From: an uncultured Lachnospiraceae bacterium
GTDB lineage: Bacteria > Bacillota > Clostridia > Lachnospirales > Lachnospiraceae
Length of the DNA: 54,689 nucleotides
Reading direction: 5' to 3'
Assembly (NCBI GenBank): GCA_902779445.1
Contig: CACZBM010000030.1
Location: 1-54,689, forward strand
Notes under the pieces: model-generated
Seen by the model: the letters and a program-made list of their open reading frames with translations, nothing else
Told to the model about the DNA's origin: nothing
Database searches by the model: none
Position numbers and translations under genes: made by a program
Part shown: positions 7,658-16,037 of the stretch, piece after piece
Position numbering within the stretch: the stretch's first letter is position 1
How the letters are laid out: each line of letters opens with the position of its first letter

Positions 7658-8896
7658 TTGACAAACTACGCAGAGTGGATCTGCCTTGTAATCTTAATAT
7701 TGCTATCAGCCTTTTTCTCAGGGTCGGAGACTGCACTTATAAGTATCAATAAGATACGGATAAGATCTATTGCCGATGAGAATAAAAGAGCGAAGAGGCT
7801 TCTTGATATCCACGATAACTCGGTAAAGATGCTGTCGGCAGTGCTTATCGGGAATAATATCGTCAACATGGCGGCTTCAGCCCTGGCTACGTTAATAGCG
7901 ATAAAAATGAGTATCCCCGTGGGGGCCATGACACTGGGCCTCACTTTTATTATCCTTATATTCGGAGAGATCACACCGAAGAGTGTGGCTGCGGTTTTTT
8001 CAGAGCCTATAGCCCTTGCTGTTGCAAATATCATCTATTACCTTATGTGGATATTAACCCCGGTGATCTTTGTGATAAACGGGATTTCACAGCTGATCCT
8101 GGGGATCTTTAAGATCGACTTAAATAATGTGGATAATTCACTTACAGAGGATGAGCTTCGGACATTCGTAGACGTAAGCCATGAAGACGGCGTTATCGAA
8201 AGGTCGGAAAAAAAGATCATCAATAACGTGGTGGATTTCGGGGACAGCAGAGCCCGGGATATTATGATACCCCGTATCGATGTGACCCTGGTAAATATCA
8301 ATGCTTCTTATGAGGACGTGGCAAAAGTATTTACCGATGACCTTTATTCAAGGATACCGGTATATGCTGAGGACACCGACAATATCGTCGGTATACTTCA
8401 TATGAAGGACGTTTTCTTTAAGGAAAAGGATAATTTCCGTGTCCGGGATATCATGAGGGAAGCCTGGTATACCTTCGAAATGAAGAAGACAAGTGAACTC
8501 CTCTTTGAAATGAAGGAGAACTCCGTAACCATGGCGATAGTACTAAATGAGTACGGTGCTGCAGAGGGTATCATCACCATGGAGGATCTCTTAGAGGAGA
8601 TCGTGGGTGAGATAAGGGATGAGTACGATCAGGATGAAGTGAACCTTATAAAGAGTATTGGAAAGGGCGACCGCGAGTTTGATGTTGACGCGGGTATGAA
8701 GCTCGATGACTTAAACGATGCTCTCGGAACGGAATTCGAATCAGAAGATTATGATTCCCTGGGAGGGCTTGTACTTGGTAAGCTCGATCATCTGCCAAAT
8801 GCCGGAGAAAAGTGTATCCTGGATGACGGAACACTTCTGGAAGTAATAAGCATCGGTAAAAACAGGATAGACAGGGTAAAGATCACTCTGCCGTAA
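7658..8896 (+). CDS. CNNM-CBS-CorC/HlyC family membrane protein (hemolysin-like)
   Basis: The protein has 412 residues from TTG 7658, chosen because GGAGG (7646-7650) sits 7 nt upstream; a TTG at 7634 lies before that site and is rejected. The N-terminal CNNM domain (about 1-180) has four hydrophobic helices with FFSGSETALISINKIRIR and FGEITPKSVA. Two CBS domains follow (about 200-330; RDIMIPRIDV, SRIPVY, VLNEYGAAEGIITMEDLLEEIVGEI). A CorC/HlyC domain (about 345-410; DALGTEFESEDYDSLGG) closes it. Relatives such as CorC, YfjD and CNNM handle magnesium or other cation efflux; older 'hemolysin' labels are not supported. It is followed by the separately promoted rny. Confidence 0.92.
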   Translation: MTNYAEWICLVILILLSAFFSGSETALISINKIRIRSIADENKRAKRLLDIHDNSVKMLSAVLIGNNIVNMAASALATLIAIKMSIPVGAMTLGLTFIILIFGEITPKSVAAVFSEPIALAVANIIYYLMWILTPVIFVINGISQLILGIFKIDLNNVDNSLTEDELRTFVDVSHEDGVIERSEKKIINNVVDFGDSRARDIMIPRIDVTLVNINASYEDVAKVFTDDLYSRIPVYAEDTDNIVGILHMKDVFFKEKDNFRVRDIMREAWYTFEMKKTSELLFEMKENSVTMAIVLNEYGAAEGIITMEDLLEEIVGEIRDEYDQDEVNLIKSIGKGDREFDVDAGMKLDDLNDALGTEFESEDYDSLGGLVLGKLDHLPNAGEKCILDDGTLLEVISIGKNRIDRVKITLP

Positions 8897-8904
8897 GGTT
8901 TCCC

Positions 8905-8934
8905 TTGACGTGGAACGCCTTTATGAATTAGAAT
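8905..8934 (+). promoter_or_regulatory. Promoter of rny
   Basis: TTGACG (8905-8910) and TAGAAT (8929-8934) are 18 nt apart, directly after the stop codon of the CBS protein. This makes rny independently transcribed. Confidence 0.65.
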
Positions 8935-8979
8935 AAAATAGTTGTTTATAAAAACTTAATAGGAGGTGCTCCTGTACAG

Positions 8980-10527
8980 ATGATGACTACTATTATCGCA
9001 GTAGTTGTGACTCTGGTAGTAGCGGTACCTGTATCAGCGATCATAGCCACAAATCTCCATGAGAGAAAGATCGAGAAGATCATCGGAGATGCGGATACAA
9101 AGGCTAAGGAAATAACCGAGAAGGCTGAAAAAGCAGCTGAGGAACTGAAGCGTGAAAAGCTTCTGGAAGTGAAGGAAGAGTCCATCAACCAGAAGAATGA
9201 GATCGAAAGAGAAGCAAGAGACCGGCGCGCAGAGGCTCAGAGACTTGAAAGACGTGCACAGCAGAAAGAAGAAGCTGTGGACAAGAAGGCCGAACAGGTT
9301 GAGAGAAGAGAACAAAGCTGTGCAGACCGTGAAGCAGAGCTCAACAGGCAAAAGGAGAAAATTGCCAAGCTTAACGAAGATCGTGTACGGGAACTTGAAC
9401 GGATCTCAGGTTTAACCTCTGAACAGGCTAAGGAATATCTTTTAAAGATAGTAGAAGACGACGTAAAGCACGAGTCCGCACTGATGATCAAGGAATATGA
9501 GTCACGTGCTAAGGAAGAAGCGGACAAGAAAGCCAGGGAATATGTTGTAAATGCCATACAGAGATGTGCGGCAGACCATGTTTCAGAAACAACTATTTCC
9601 GTGGTACAGCTTCCCGGAGATGAAATGAAGGGAAGGATAATAGGACGAGAGGGAAGGAATATAAGAACCCTTGAGACCTTAACAGGTGTAGATCTTATCA
9701 TTGATGATACACCGGAAGCGGTTGTACTGTCGGGATTTGATCCCGTGAGAAGAGAAGTAGCACGTATCGCACTTGAAAAGCTCATCGTGGATGGACGTAT
9801 CCATCCTGCAAAGATCGAGGAAATGGTCGAAAAGGCCAGAAAAGAAGTGGATACCATGATCAGGGAAGAAGGAGAGGCAGCATGCCTCGAATGCGGAGTA
9901 CCGAATCTCCATCCCGAACTTGTGAAGCTTCTCGGAAGAATGAAGCTCAGGACCAGTTATGGCCAGAATGTGTTAAAACATTCCATCGAAGTATCCATAC
10001 TTTCAGGTCTCCTCGCTTCAGAGATCGGACTGGATGTACGTATCGCAAAGAGAGCAGGATTGCTGCATGATATAGGAAAGGCTGTTGACCATGAAATGGA
10101 AGGAAGCCATATCCAGCTTGGTGCAGATCTCTGCCGGAAGTACAAAGAGTCAGCTATTGTCATTAACGCAGTAGAAGCGCATCACGGAGATGTAGAACCT
10201 GCATCACTTATAGCATGCGTAGTACAGGCTGCAGATACCATATCCGCAGCTCGTCCCGGAGCCAGAAGAGAGACTCTGGATGCTTACACAAATCGTCTTA
10301 AACAGCTTGAAGATATTACGAATTCCTTTAAGGGAGTTGAAAAGTCCTTTGCCATTCAGGCAGGTAGAGAGGTTCGGGTCATGGTTGTTCCCGAGCAGGT
10401 TACAGATGCTGACATGGTTATCATGGCACACGATATTGCGAGAAGGATCGAGGATGAAATGGAATATCCCGGCCAGATCAAGGTAAATATCGTTCGTGAG
10501 AGCAGAGTAACTGATTTCGCAAAGTAA
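8980..10527 (+). CDS. rny: Ribonuclease Y
   Basis: Membrane-anchored endoribonuclease of 515 residues that starts bulk mRNA turnover in Gram-positive bacteria. Order of parts: an N-terminal transmembrane helix (about 1-22), a long charged coiled coil (about 25-190), a KH RNA-binding domain with [15 protein letters not shown] (about 210-270), and an HD domain with HSIEVS (near 334) and [13 protein letters not shown] (near 358). The C-terminus ends with the family-typical [10 protein letters not shown] segment. AGGAGGTG (8961-8968) is about 11 nt from the ATG at 8980; a second ATG at 8983 is equally in frame. An intrinsic terminator follows. Confidence 0.97.
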   Translation: MMTTIIAVVVTLVVAVPVSAIIATNLHERKIEKIIGDADTKAKEITEKAEKAAEELKREKLLEVKEESINQKNEIEREARDRRAEAQRLERRAQQKEEAVDKKAEQVERREQSCADREAELNRQKEKIAKLNEDRVRELERISGLTSEQAKEYLLKIVEDDVKHESALMIKEYESRAKEEADKKAREYVVNAIQRCAADHVSETTISVVQLPGDEMKGRIIGREGRNIRTLETLTGVDLIIDDTPEAVVLSGFDPVRREVARIALEKLIVDGRIHPAKIEEMVEKARKEVDTMIREEGEAACLECGVPNLHPELVKLLGRMKLRTSYGQNVLKHSIEVSILSGLLASEIGLDVRIAKRAGLLHDIGKAVDHEMEGSHIQLGADLCRKYKESAIVINAVEAHHGDVEPASLIACVVQAADTISAARPGARRETLDAYTNRLKQLEDITNSFKGVEKSFAIQAGREVRVMVVPEQVTDADMVIMAHDIARRIEDEMEYPGQIKVNIVRESRVTDFAK

Positions 10528-10573
10528 GTTTAATTCCTACAACGAACTTACGCTATCGTAATTCAGGATCGAA

Positions 10574-10602
10574 TTGAAAAAAAACCACCCGTAGTGTAAA
10601 AT
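10574..10602 (+). promoter_or_regulatory. Putative promoter inside the rny terminator
   Basis: TTGAAA (10574-10579) and TAAAAT (10597-10602) are 17 nt apart. Transcription would start near 10609, inside the hairpin, so the new RNA would lack a complete terminator stem. This would serve the secreted-protein locus at 10684. Confidence 0.45.
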
Positions 10603-10627
10603 ATAGACGCTGCGGGAGGTTTTTTTA
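10577..10627 (+). terminator. Intrinsic terminator after rny
   Basis: An A-rich arm ending AAACCACCCG pairs with CGGGAGGTTT, with one A-A mismatch, and is followed by a T run. It sits about 50 nt after the rny stop codon. Confidence 0.75.
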
Positions 10628-10683
10628 TTCAGGAAAATCCAGGGGCAGCAAACAATTATAAACAAACGGAGGGAGAAAAGAAG

Positions 10684-10803
10684 ATGCTTAAGAGACAAAG
10701 GATGAGGACACTGATGTCTCTTCTTATGTCGGCTGCAATGGCGGTACTGACCGTAAGTCCGGTCATGGGAGAAGAGATAATGCCCGATTTTTCGGGGGGG
10801 TAG
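10684..10803 (+). CDS. Signal-peptide ORF, out of frame with the secreted protein that follows
   Basis: From ATG 10684, preceded by GGAGGGAG, 39 codons encode a basic start (MLKRQRMRT), a hydrophobic stretch (LMSLLMSAAMAVLTVSPVMG) and a likely cleavage site near VMG-EE. The frame then runs through a G7 tract (10794-10800) straight into a TAG stop. One extra G would join it to the 615-codon frame from 10803. This is therefore the real start of the gene below, separated from it by a frameshift. The cause could be phase variation, ribosomal slippage, mutation or a sequence error. Confidence 0.7.
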   Translation: MLKRQRMRTLMSLLMSAAMAVLTVSPVMGEEIMPDFSGG

Positions 10804-12650
10804 TGACCCAGGAAACGGTTGATGAGGAGAACACAGCACAGCCCGGAGATCAGGATGCAAATCTGACCGAATATACAAAGGATATCCAGGGGACTTTGAT
10901 ATTTATACGTAAAGACGGTCTCTTTGACAGGCCTACCGGCGGCAACAGGATCAATATAGAGGGACTGACCTATGATCCCGCGGCCCGTACCATTTCCATG
11001 GATAATGTGAATATAGTGGGCAAATATGACGATATTCTGAGCCATGATAAAAAGGGTGCCTTTGTATTTGTGCCCGAAAAGCTTTCGGACAATGTGGCCT
11101 CAGAGCGCGTTGATTATAAGATAGATCTAAAAGGACATAATTATCTCGGAGGCTATTCTACCTTTGAAAGAAAGAATTCTTTGCAGGTTCGGCAGATATT
11201 AAAAATTGATGATTACAGATATGATATTTATTCTGCGTTTAACTGCGGTAGTTACGTTGGCAGTTATTCGGGTGAAAAAACCAAATTTGCCAAACCGTTT
11301 ATCACATTTGAGGGAGACGGGGATTTGACAATATACGGTCCCGCCGTGAGTTTAGAATATTCTGGACTTACTGTGAGCTGGGATACCGCTTTACCTGTAT
11401 GGTATGCGGCAAATGATGAGGGTATAGGCATTGCTTCTGTAAATAAAGCTGATATTAAAGAAATAAAATTAATAAAACAACACGAAGAAACTATCACTTC
11501 ATATAATAGTATAGGGGAATATTTAAGAAATATCGGAACATATGCATCTGACTTTCTATGGTGTGCAGATGCCTTCCCATGGACGCATAATCAGGGGTAT
11601 TATAAGATCGGAGGGGATAAACCGGATGTTCCCGATAAGACACTGGAGCATCAATGGAAAGACCTGGATCTCGGGGAGATAGGGGGACATAAGGTGATTG
11701 TCAATTTATGGGATAATTACTATTATGACGGCAGGAAGATCATGCCCGCCAATGATCCCGTTAATTCATATAAGTACGATGAAAAAGAAGGAAAGAATAT
11801 ATGTATCAGAGAAGAGGATTATCTATATGAATATGAGCTTCCTTCCGCTACCACATCCGAGAGAGCAGAGTTTGATGTACATGTTTATGTTGATGGTAAA
11901 GAGTTCGGTATGTATTCCCGTAAAATGGCCAAACATTATAATTCCGAATCCAAGGAGTTCCATAGCGTTGAAGTAAAATTAAAGAATAACAGGGATGTTC
12001 CCGACGAAAACGCTAAAAAGCCAAAATATCCCTGCTTTTCTCTTTCTTTCAGAAAGGAGTCGGGACTTGACAGTGCATTTATCAAGGAGTTTAACAGCTA
12101 TTTTAAGAAAAAGGAGAACTGGATAAGATTCAATATTCTTCCCTGTGACATAAAATATGCGGAAACAACTTTCCTCGGGAAAACAGGGTATATTAAAGAT
12201 TTCAGCGTTTTTAGCCAAACAGGGCAGGATAAGGCGGAAAAGGAAAGAAAGAAGATCCTGAATGGCAATCTCAAAATTAATGGAAATACCATAAAGAAGA
12301 TTACCCTTCTCGGCCCCAGGCTGACTGAGGATAAAGGTGAGAAGTCTAAGAATTTTTCTAAGAAATTGAAGTGGGATAAAAAGTATAACCCTGCAAGGCC
12401 CAATTTCAAGAAGGATTTTCACGCCGAAGTTTCCGGGAATTACATTGTTCTGACAGGACAGGGGAATTATACGGGAAGCGTTATAGTCAATAATCCTTTG
12501 ATCAATGAGAGCAGATATTACAGGGATCATTATTCAAGTGGACTTTCATCCGGATTTGTCATGAATCTCGGATCAGTGTACTATTATGGAGATCCGGATG
12601 AAGAGCCGGAGAAAGAAAAAGAGGAAAAGTCTGAAAAGGAAAAGGAATAG
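10803..12650 (+). CDS. Uncharacterised secreted protein body, frameshifted from its signal peptide
   Basis: This is a 615-codon frame; the GTG at 10803 has no plausible ribosome site, so translation should come from ATG 10684 if the frame is restored. I do not recognise the N-terminal 450 residues, which look like beta-rich extracellular sequence with many aromatic and charged residues. Near the C-terminus, EVSGNYIVLTGQGNYTGSV resembles a short repeat domain common in secreted Lachnospiraceae proteins. The protein ends in an extremely acidic/basic tail (EEPEKEKEEKSEKEKE). There is no LPXTG-like motif and no C-terminal membrane helix, so release or non-covalent retention is likely. The long intact frame argues that the frameshift is recent or reversible. 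Confidence 0.6.
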   Translation: MTQETVDEENTAQPGDQDANLTEYTKDIQGTLIFIRKDGLFDRPTGGNRINIEGLTYDPAARTISMDNVNIVGKYDDILSHDKKGAFVFVPEKLSDNVASERVDYKIDLKGHNYLGGYSTFERKNSLQVRQILKIDDYRYDIYSAFNCGSYVGSYSGEKTKFAKPFITFEGDGDLTIYGPAVSLEYSGLTVSWDTALPVWYAANDEGIGIASVNKADIKEIKLIKQHEETITSYNSIGEYLRNIGTYASDFLWCADAFPWTHNQGYYKIGGDKPDVPDKTLEHQWKDLDLGEIGGHKVIVNLWDNYYYDGRKIMPANDPVNSYKYDEKEGKNICIREEDYLYEYELPSATTSERAEFDVHVYVDGKEFGMYSRKMAKHYNSESKEFHSVEVKLKNNRDVPDENAKKPKYPCFSLSFRKESGLDSAFIKEFNSYFKKKENWIRFNILPCDIKYAETTFLGKTGYIKDFSVFSQTGQDKAEKERKKILNGNLKINGNTIKKITLLGPRLTEDKGEKSKNFSKKLKWDKKYNPARPNFKKDFHAEVSGNYIVLTGQGNYTGSVIVNNPLINESRYYRDHYSSGLSSGFVMNLGSVYYYGDPDEEPEKEKEEKSEKEKE

Positions 12651-12677
12651 CATTAGCATTAGCCGGATCTGTTTCCG

Positions 12678-12708
12678 CCCCCGCAGTTAGAACTGCGGGG
12701 GATTTTTT
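12678..12708. terminator. Bidirectional terminator between convergent genes
   Basis: CCCCCGCAG (12678-12686), loop TTAGAA and CTGCGGGGG (12693-12701) form a perfect 9-bp GC-rich stem followed by ATTTTTT. It ends the secreted-protein transcript and abuts the stop codon of the opposing ClC gene. Confidence 0.9.
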
Positions 12709-13946
12709 CATGTTGCCTTGAATCTCTCGGAAACCTTAGACCCTATGGCTGCACAGAGGAATACCCAGAAGAGGGTATTTATGGGGAAACAGAGAAGGAG
12801 AAGGAGAGATGCCGCAATCGGTTTCTTTAGCTGGGCCCCGAGGACCGTGGCTGTTACAGTGGCTGCGGCAAAGGCAGCATGGGGTGCGGGATCTCCTGCA
12901 AATATCAGCAAGGATAACGAAAGTCCCAGTAAGGTACATGAGAATATAAGAGGGAAAAAGTGACCGCCCTTCATCCCGAGACGGATACAGAAGGTGGTCA
13001 TTATTATTTTTAATAAACAGATACCTGCGAGGAACAGGGGACTGTACTCAGTAAAGGATAAGATCATCTCACCCATCTGTTCTTCTCCTGAAAACATGGC
13101 CAGGGGAATGGATATGGCGATAAGTCCGATAACGGCCCCGCACAGGGTCTCACGGATGATGGGCGGGATAAAGCGTGAAAGAGCAGACATAAGGCGCTCA
13201 TTCAGCTCAAAAAGGGCATAGAGTATAAGTCCTGCAGGGATATAGATAAGAGCTGAGATAAAGTCATTCTTTTCCATACTTACAGCAGAAAATGAGGGGA
13301 AACCGCTCATGGCAGTACCGAAGAGCCCATTCATGGTATTTACAACGAGAAAACCGGAGGCAGTGGATATACCGTAGAACATGAGCTTACTGCCTCTTGA
13401 CATCTGCTTTAGGGTATCATCGGTGGTTTCGTCATCATTTTCCTCAACAGCGAGGATACCAAACAGGGGAGAGTGGAAGAGCTGTCCCAGGGTCACAGCT
13501 TCACCGATCTCTGAGATCATTTCGGTATTATTCTTTGCAAAGGTCACATTATCGCCTACCCAGTAACAGAGGGCAGCGATTATACCGGTAAGTCCCGCTT
13601 CGGGACCGACACTGGCTCCGCAGACCAGAGGGAAAAAGGCACAGAGCAACATCGCGGCCATTGGGTGATAATCGTAGTGCTTATCTTTCTGTATCTTTTC
13701 CATCACGTCCTGCAGTTCTTCAGGATAGTCGCCGGAGAATCTGTGGATGATCCCGACAATGAGCCCGCCGAGAATGCATATAATGAGTGGAGCATAAGTA
13801 AATCCGGTGGATTTTGGAAGTTTCTCCCATATAAGTCCTGTTGAGATACTGACTGCCTTTAAGAAGCACCATATCACGAGCCCCGCAAAAGCTCCCAGTA
13901 TCGCAGTAAAGATCATTAATTTAAAAGTATTCGCAGCCTTTTTCAT
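12708..13946 (-). CDS. ClC-family chloride channel/antiporter
   Basis: Integral membrane protein of 412 residues with about ten hydrophobic segments. The selectivity-filter region appears as CGASVGPEAGLTGIIAAL, matching the family GxxxGPE pattern. A second motif, RLGMKGGHFFPLIFSC, matches the late G-x-F-x-P region. ClC proteins move chloride, or other anions, as channels or H+ antiporters. I start at the ATG whose first base is 13946, because the GAGAGGAAA just upstream is a ribosome site; the ATG at 13961 lies upstream of that site. No CBS domain is attached. A family A palindrome lies upstream. Confidence 0.88.
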   Translation of the reverse strand: MKKAANTFKLMIFTAILGAFAGLVIWCFLKAVSISTGLIWEKLPKSTGFTYAPLIICILGGLIVGIIHRFSGDYPEELQDVMEKIQKDKHYDYHPMAAMLLCAFFPLVCGASVGPEAGLTGIIAALCYWVGDNVTFAKNNTEMISEIGEAVTLGQLFHSPLFGILAVEENDDETTDDTLKQMSRGSKLMFYGISTASGFLVVNTMNGLFGTAMSGFPSFSAVSMEKNDFISALIYIPAGLILYALFELNERLMSALSRFIPPIIRETLCGAVIGLIAISIPLAMFSGEEQMGEMILSFTEYSPLFLAGICLLKIIMTTFCIRLGMKGGHFFPLIFSCTLLGLSLSLLIFAGDPAPHAAFAAATVTATVLGAQLKKPIAASLLLLLCFPINTLFWVFLCAAIGSKVSERFKAT

Positions 13947-13963
13947 AATATTTCCTCTCATAA

Positions 13964-14022
13964 GTCATCCTGACCGTTAGCGAAGGATCTCTCATAGATT
14001 CTTCGCTGCGCTCAGAATGACA
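13964..14022. repeat. Family A palindrome (complete)
   Basis: Arms GTCATCCTGACCGTTAGCGA and TTCGCTGCGCTCAGAATGAC flank a short loop. The C-type arm is on the left here, the reverse of 5520 and 7570. It lies just upstream of the ClC gene start. Confidence 0.88.
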
Positions 14023-14085
14023 TTAGGGTTTTTAATTCGTAGGAATTATAACATACTATCTTTCTATCTTTATACAGAAACCGTG

Positions 14086-14114
14086 TTGACATTCAGAAAG
14101 ATTTTTTGTAGAAT
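14086..14114 (+). promoter_or_regulatory. Promoter of tRNA-Arg
   Basis: TTGACA (14086-14091) and TAGAAT (14109-14114) are 17 nt apart. The predicted start near 14121 is about 25 nt before the mature tRNA. Confidence 0.8.
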
Positions 14115-14146
14115 AACCAAGTCGCGAAAAAAGCGGCATCATATTT

Positions 14147-14220
14147 GCGCGCGTAGCTCAGCTGGATAGAGCGTCTGGCTACGGACCAGAAGGTCGCGAG
14201 TTCGAATCTTGTCGCACGCA
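14147..14220 (+). tRNA. tRNA-Arg, anticodon ACG
   Basis: A 74-nt cloverleaf can be folded: D-stem GCTC/GAGC, anticodon stem TCTGG/CCAGA with loop CTACGGA (anticodon ACG, read as ICG after deamination), T-stem GCGAG/CTTGT with TTCGAAT loop, and acceptor GCGCGCG against CGCACGC with discriminator A. The 3' CCA is not encoded. The fourth acceptor pair is C-A, a mismatch where one expects T-A or C-G. A strong promoter precedes and a terminator follows, so it is a single-gene unit. Confidence 0.96.
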
Positions 14221-14221
14221 G

Positions 14222-14262
14222 AAAACAAGTCAACGGGGACGGTTCTCGTTGACTTGTTTTTT
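14222..14262 (+). terminator. Intrinsic terminator of tRNA-Arg
   Basis: AAAACAAGTCAACG (14222-14235) pairs with CGTTGACTTGTTTT (14247-14260) around an 11-nt loop, followed by T. Confidence 0.9.
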
Positions 14263-14289
14263 AGTACGTCCTTTAATACATTCTTTGCG

Positions 14290-14319
14290 TTGACAGTCAT
14301 ATTTCAGAGACTATATAAT
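14290..14319 (+). promoter_or_regulatory. Promoter of the PilZ-hslO operon
   Basis: Perfect TTGACA (14290-14295) and perfect TATAAT (14314-14319) with 18 nt spacing, 39 bp before the PilZ gene. Confidence 0.85.
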
Positions 14320-14358
14320 GGTTGTATCTGTTAGATTTAGTCGGGAATAAGGAGACTT

Positions 14359-14997
14359 ATGCAGCTAAACAACGTCAGAAAAGGGACGGAGATAGTCATA
14401 ACCTGCGAGCTGGACCCCAGTGTCCGGATGGAGGTTACTGCTGTGGAGCAGATGGATATAGATGATATCCTTATCACCACCTGCGCATACGACGATAATA
14501 ACATTCCTATCTGTCCCAATGAGGATATCATTTACGATCTTTTATACAATAATCAGTATGGAACCCCTGTTACGATAGAAGGCGTTGCCATCAGTTTTGA
14601 CGATGTCTACAATACCTATGCCGTTCAGTATATAGAGATGCTGACAGTTAAAAAGCAGAGAGGGGAAGTCAGGATATCCTATGACGATGTTGCATCCTGC
14701 CACTTTGGGGATATGAATCTTCTCTATATGGGAATGATCCATGATGTATCGAAATCCGGTATCGGTATCCGTTTTCCTGCGGGAACATTCACCGAGGACT
14801 TCCAGGATAATGAACAGGTAAATATAATGTTTGATTCCGACACAGGGAAGAAGATAAGGATAATAGGAAAGTGGCGTTACTCCCTCGCAGAAGAGGATGG
14901 AAATATAAGATGCGGATTCAGGCTAATCAAAATATCCCAGACCTATAAGGATCTGGTGGAAATGCTGCTTGAATTCAGTGAAAACAGTGAAAGGTAA
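14359..14997 (+). CDS. PilZ-domain protein, predicted cyclic-di-GMP receptor
   Basis: The protein has 212 residues. The N-terminal 95 residues form a YcgR-like beta domain. The PilZ domain follows, with RGEVR (near residue 100, the RxxxR arm) and DVSKSGIG (near 128, the D/NxSxxG motif), so both c-di-GMP contact motifs are intact. YcgR-type proteins in Gram-positives couple c-di-GMP to motility or surface functions; no flagellar gene is in view. AAGGAG precedes the ATG, and hslO begins 3 nt after the stop, so the two are co-transcribed from the promoter at 14290. Confidence 0.85.
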   Translation: MQLNNVRKGTEIVITCELDPSVRMEVTAVEQMDIDDILITTCAYDDNNIPICPNEDIIYDLLYNNQYGTPVTIEGVAISFDDVYNTYAVQYIEMLTVKKQRGEVRISYDDVASCHFGDMNLLYMGMIHDVSKSGIGIRFPAGTFTEDFQDNEQVNIMFDSDTGKKIRIIGKWRYSLAEEDGNIRCGFRLIKISQTYKDLVEMLLEFSENSER

Positions 14998-15000
14998 AAA

Positions 15001-15879
15001 ATGACAGATTATATGGTACGTGCTTCCAGCGCTGCCGGAGAAGTGAGGGCTTTTGCTGCAACTACTGCTACAACAGTTGAGTGTGCAAGAGCCTTTCATA
15101 ATACCAGTCCGGTGGTGACTGCGGCACTGGGGCGCCTTTTAACAGGAGGCGCGATGATGGGATATATGCTTCAGGGAGATGATAAGCTCACGCTCCAGAT
15201 AAGGTCGGACGGTCCTGTGGAGGGGCTTACGGTCACCGCAGATGCTGAAGGGCATGTGAAGGGATATGCTCATGAACCGAAAGTGATACTTCCCATAAGG
15301 GAATCTGACGGAAAGCTTGATGTAGGAGGCATAGTCGGAAGAGGAACCCTTCAGGTTATTAAGGATCAGGGATTAAAGGACCCCTATATCGGGGAAACAG
15401 AGCTCGTAAACGGTGAGATCGCTGAAGATCTCACGTATTATTTTGCGGCGAGCGAGCAGGTTCCGTCAGCAGTGGGACTCGGCGTACTCATGAACAAGGA
15501 TAATACCGTGAGGGCTGCCGGAGGATTTATAGTCCAGATGCTGCCCGGAGCTACGGAAAAAAGTATTTCCACTGTAGAAGAGAATATTAAAAAGATCAGG
15601 TCTGTAACAGACATTATAAAAACGGGTAAGACCCCGGAAGACCTTATAAATATGGTGCTTGAGGGGCTGGATCCTGTGATCTACGAACCAAAAGAAGTGT
15701 CATTTAAGTGTAACTGCAGCAGGGACAGGGTATCGAAGGTACTCTTAAGCCTTGGTGAAAAGGATTTGAAGAGCCTTATCGACGATGGAGAAGATACCGA
15801 GCTCAAGTGCCAGTTCTGTGGTAAAGCATATAAATTCACTGTAGCAGAGATGGAAGAGTTATTAAAGAGTGCATATTAG
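15001..15879 (+). CDS. hslO: Redox-regulated chaperone Hsp33
   Basis: Full-length (292 residues) cytoplasmic holdase. It becomes active when oxidants release zinc from its four C-terminal cysteines. These are visible as CNC (C237, C239) and CQFC (C270, C273), the canonical CxC...CxxC arrangement. The N-terminal domain carries the family motifs RLLTGGAMMGYML and VGRGTLQVIKDQGL. It starts 3 nt after the PilZ stop. The stop codon TAG runs directly into a family A arm fragment, so the downstream repeat abuts the gene end. Confidence 0.96.
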   Translation: MTDYMVRASSAAGEVRAFAATTATTVECARAFHNTSPVVTAALGRLLTGGAMMGYMLQGDDKLTLQIRSDGPVEGLTVTADAEGHVKGYAHEPKVILPIRESDGKLDVGGIVGRGTLQVIKDQGLKDPYIGETELVNGEIAEDLTYYFAASEQVPSAVGLGVLMNKDNTVRAAGGFIVQMLPGATEKSISTVEENIKKIRSVTDIIKTGKTPEDLINMVLEGLDPVIYEPKEVSFKCNCSRDRVSKVLLSLGEKDLKSLIDDGEDTELKCQFCGKAYKFTVAEMEELLKSAY

Positions 15880-16016
15880 ATTCTTCGGGCAATAGTTCAT
15901 AGAATGATAGAGTGATCTCGGTGTTTTGTGCGGGGCACTCTCGCACTCGGTGCTCGAAGACGTGCCCGAAAAACGTTCACTGAACGTTTTTCCATCCTGA
16001 GCAAAGCGAAGGATCT
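15878..16016. repeat. Split family A arms around a family B element
   Basis: A family A right-arm piece AGATTCTTCGGGC (15878-15890) and a left-arm piece ATCCTGAGCAAAGCGAAGGATCT (15994-16016, beginning after CC) flank family B copy 3 (15932-15993). This composite fills the hslO-nadE gap. Confidence 0.75.
15932..15993 (+). repeat. Family B structured element, copy 3
   Basis: Outer stem GGGCAC/GTGCCC (15933-15938, 15962-15967) encloses GCAC-TCG-GTGC. The terminal hairpin is AAAAACGTTC-ACT-GAACGTTTTT (15969-15991). Length is 62 bp, as in copies 1 and 4. Confidence 0.85.
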
Positions 16017-16037
16017 GATTTAAGCGAGGGAGTTTTC

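Noticed and set aside
7658..8896. Hemolysin function for the CNNM-CBS protein
   Set aside because: The domain order is that of CorC/YfjD-type ion transport proteins; the hemolysin label is historical.
9237..9857. 206-codon frame on the minus strand opposite rny
   Set aside because: It is a serine-rich mirror of the highly charged coiled-coil coding sequence, without ribosome site or recognisable domain.
10803..10805. GTG 10803 as the true start of the secreted protein
   Set aside because: It has no ribosome site or export signal, whereas a good site and signal peptide lie 119 bases upstream, one frame away.
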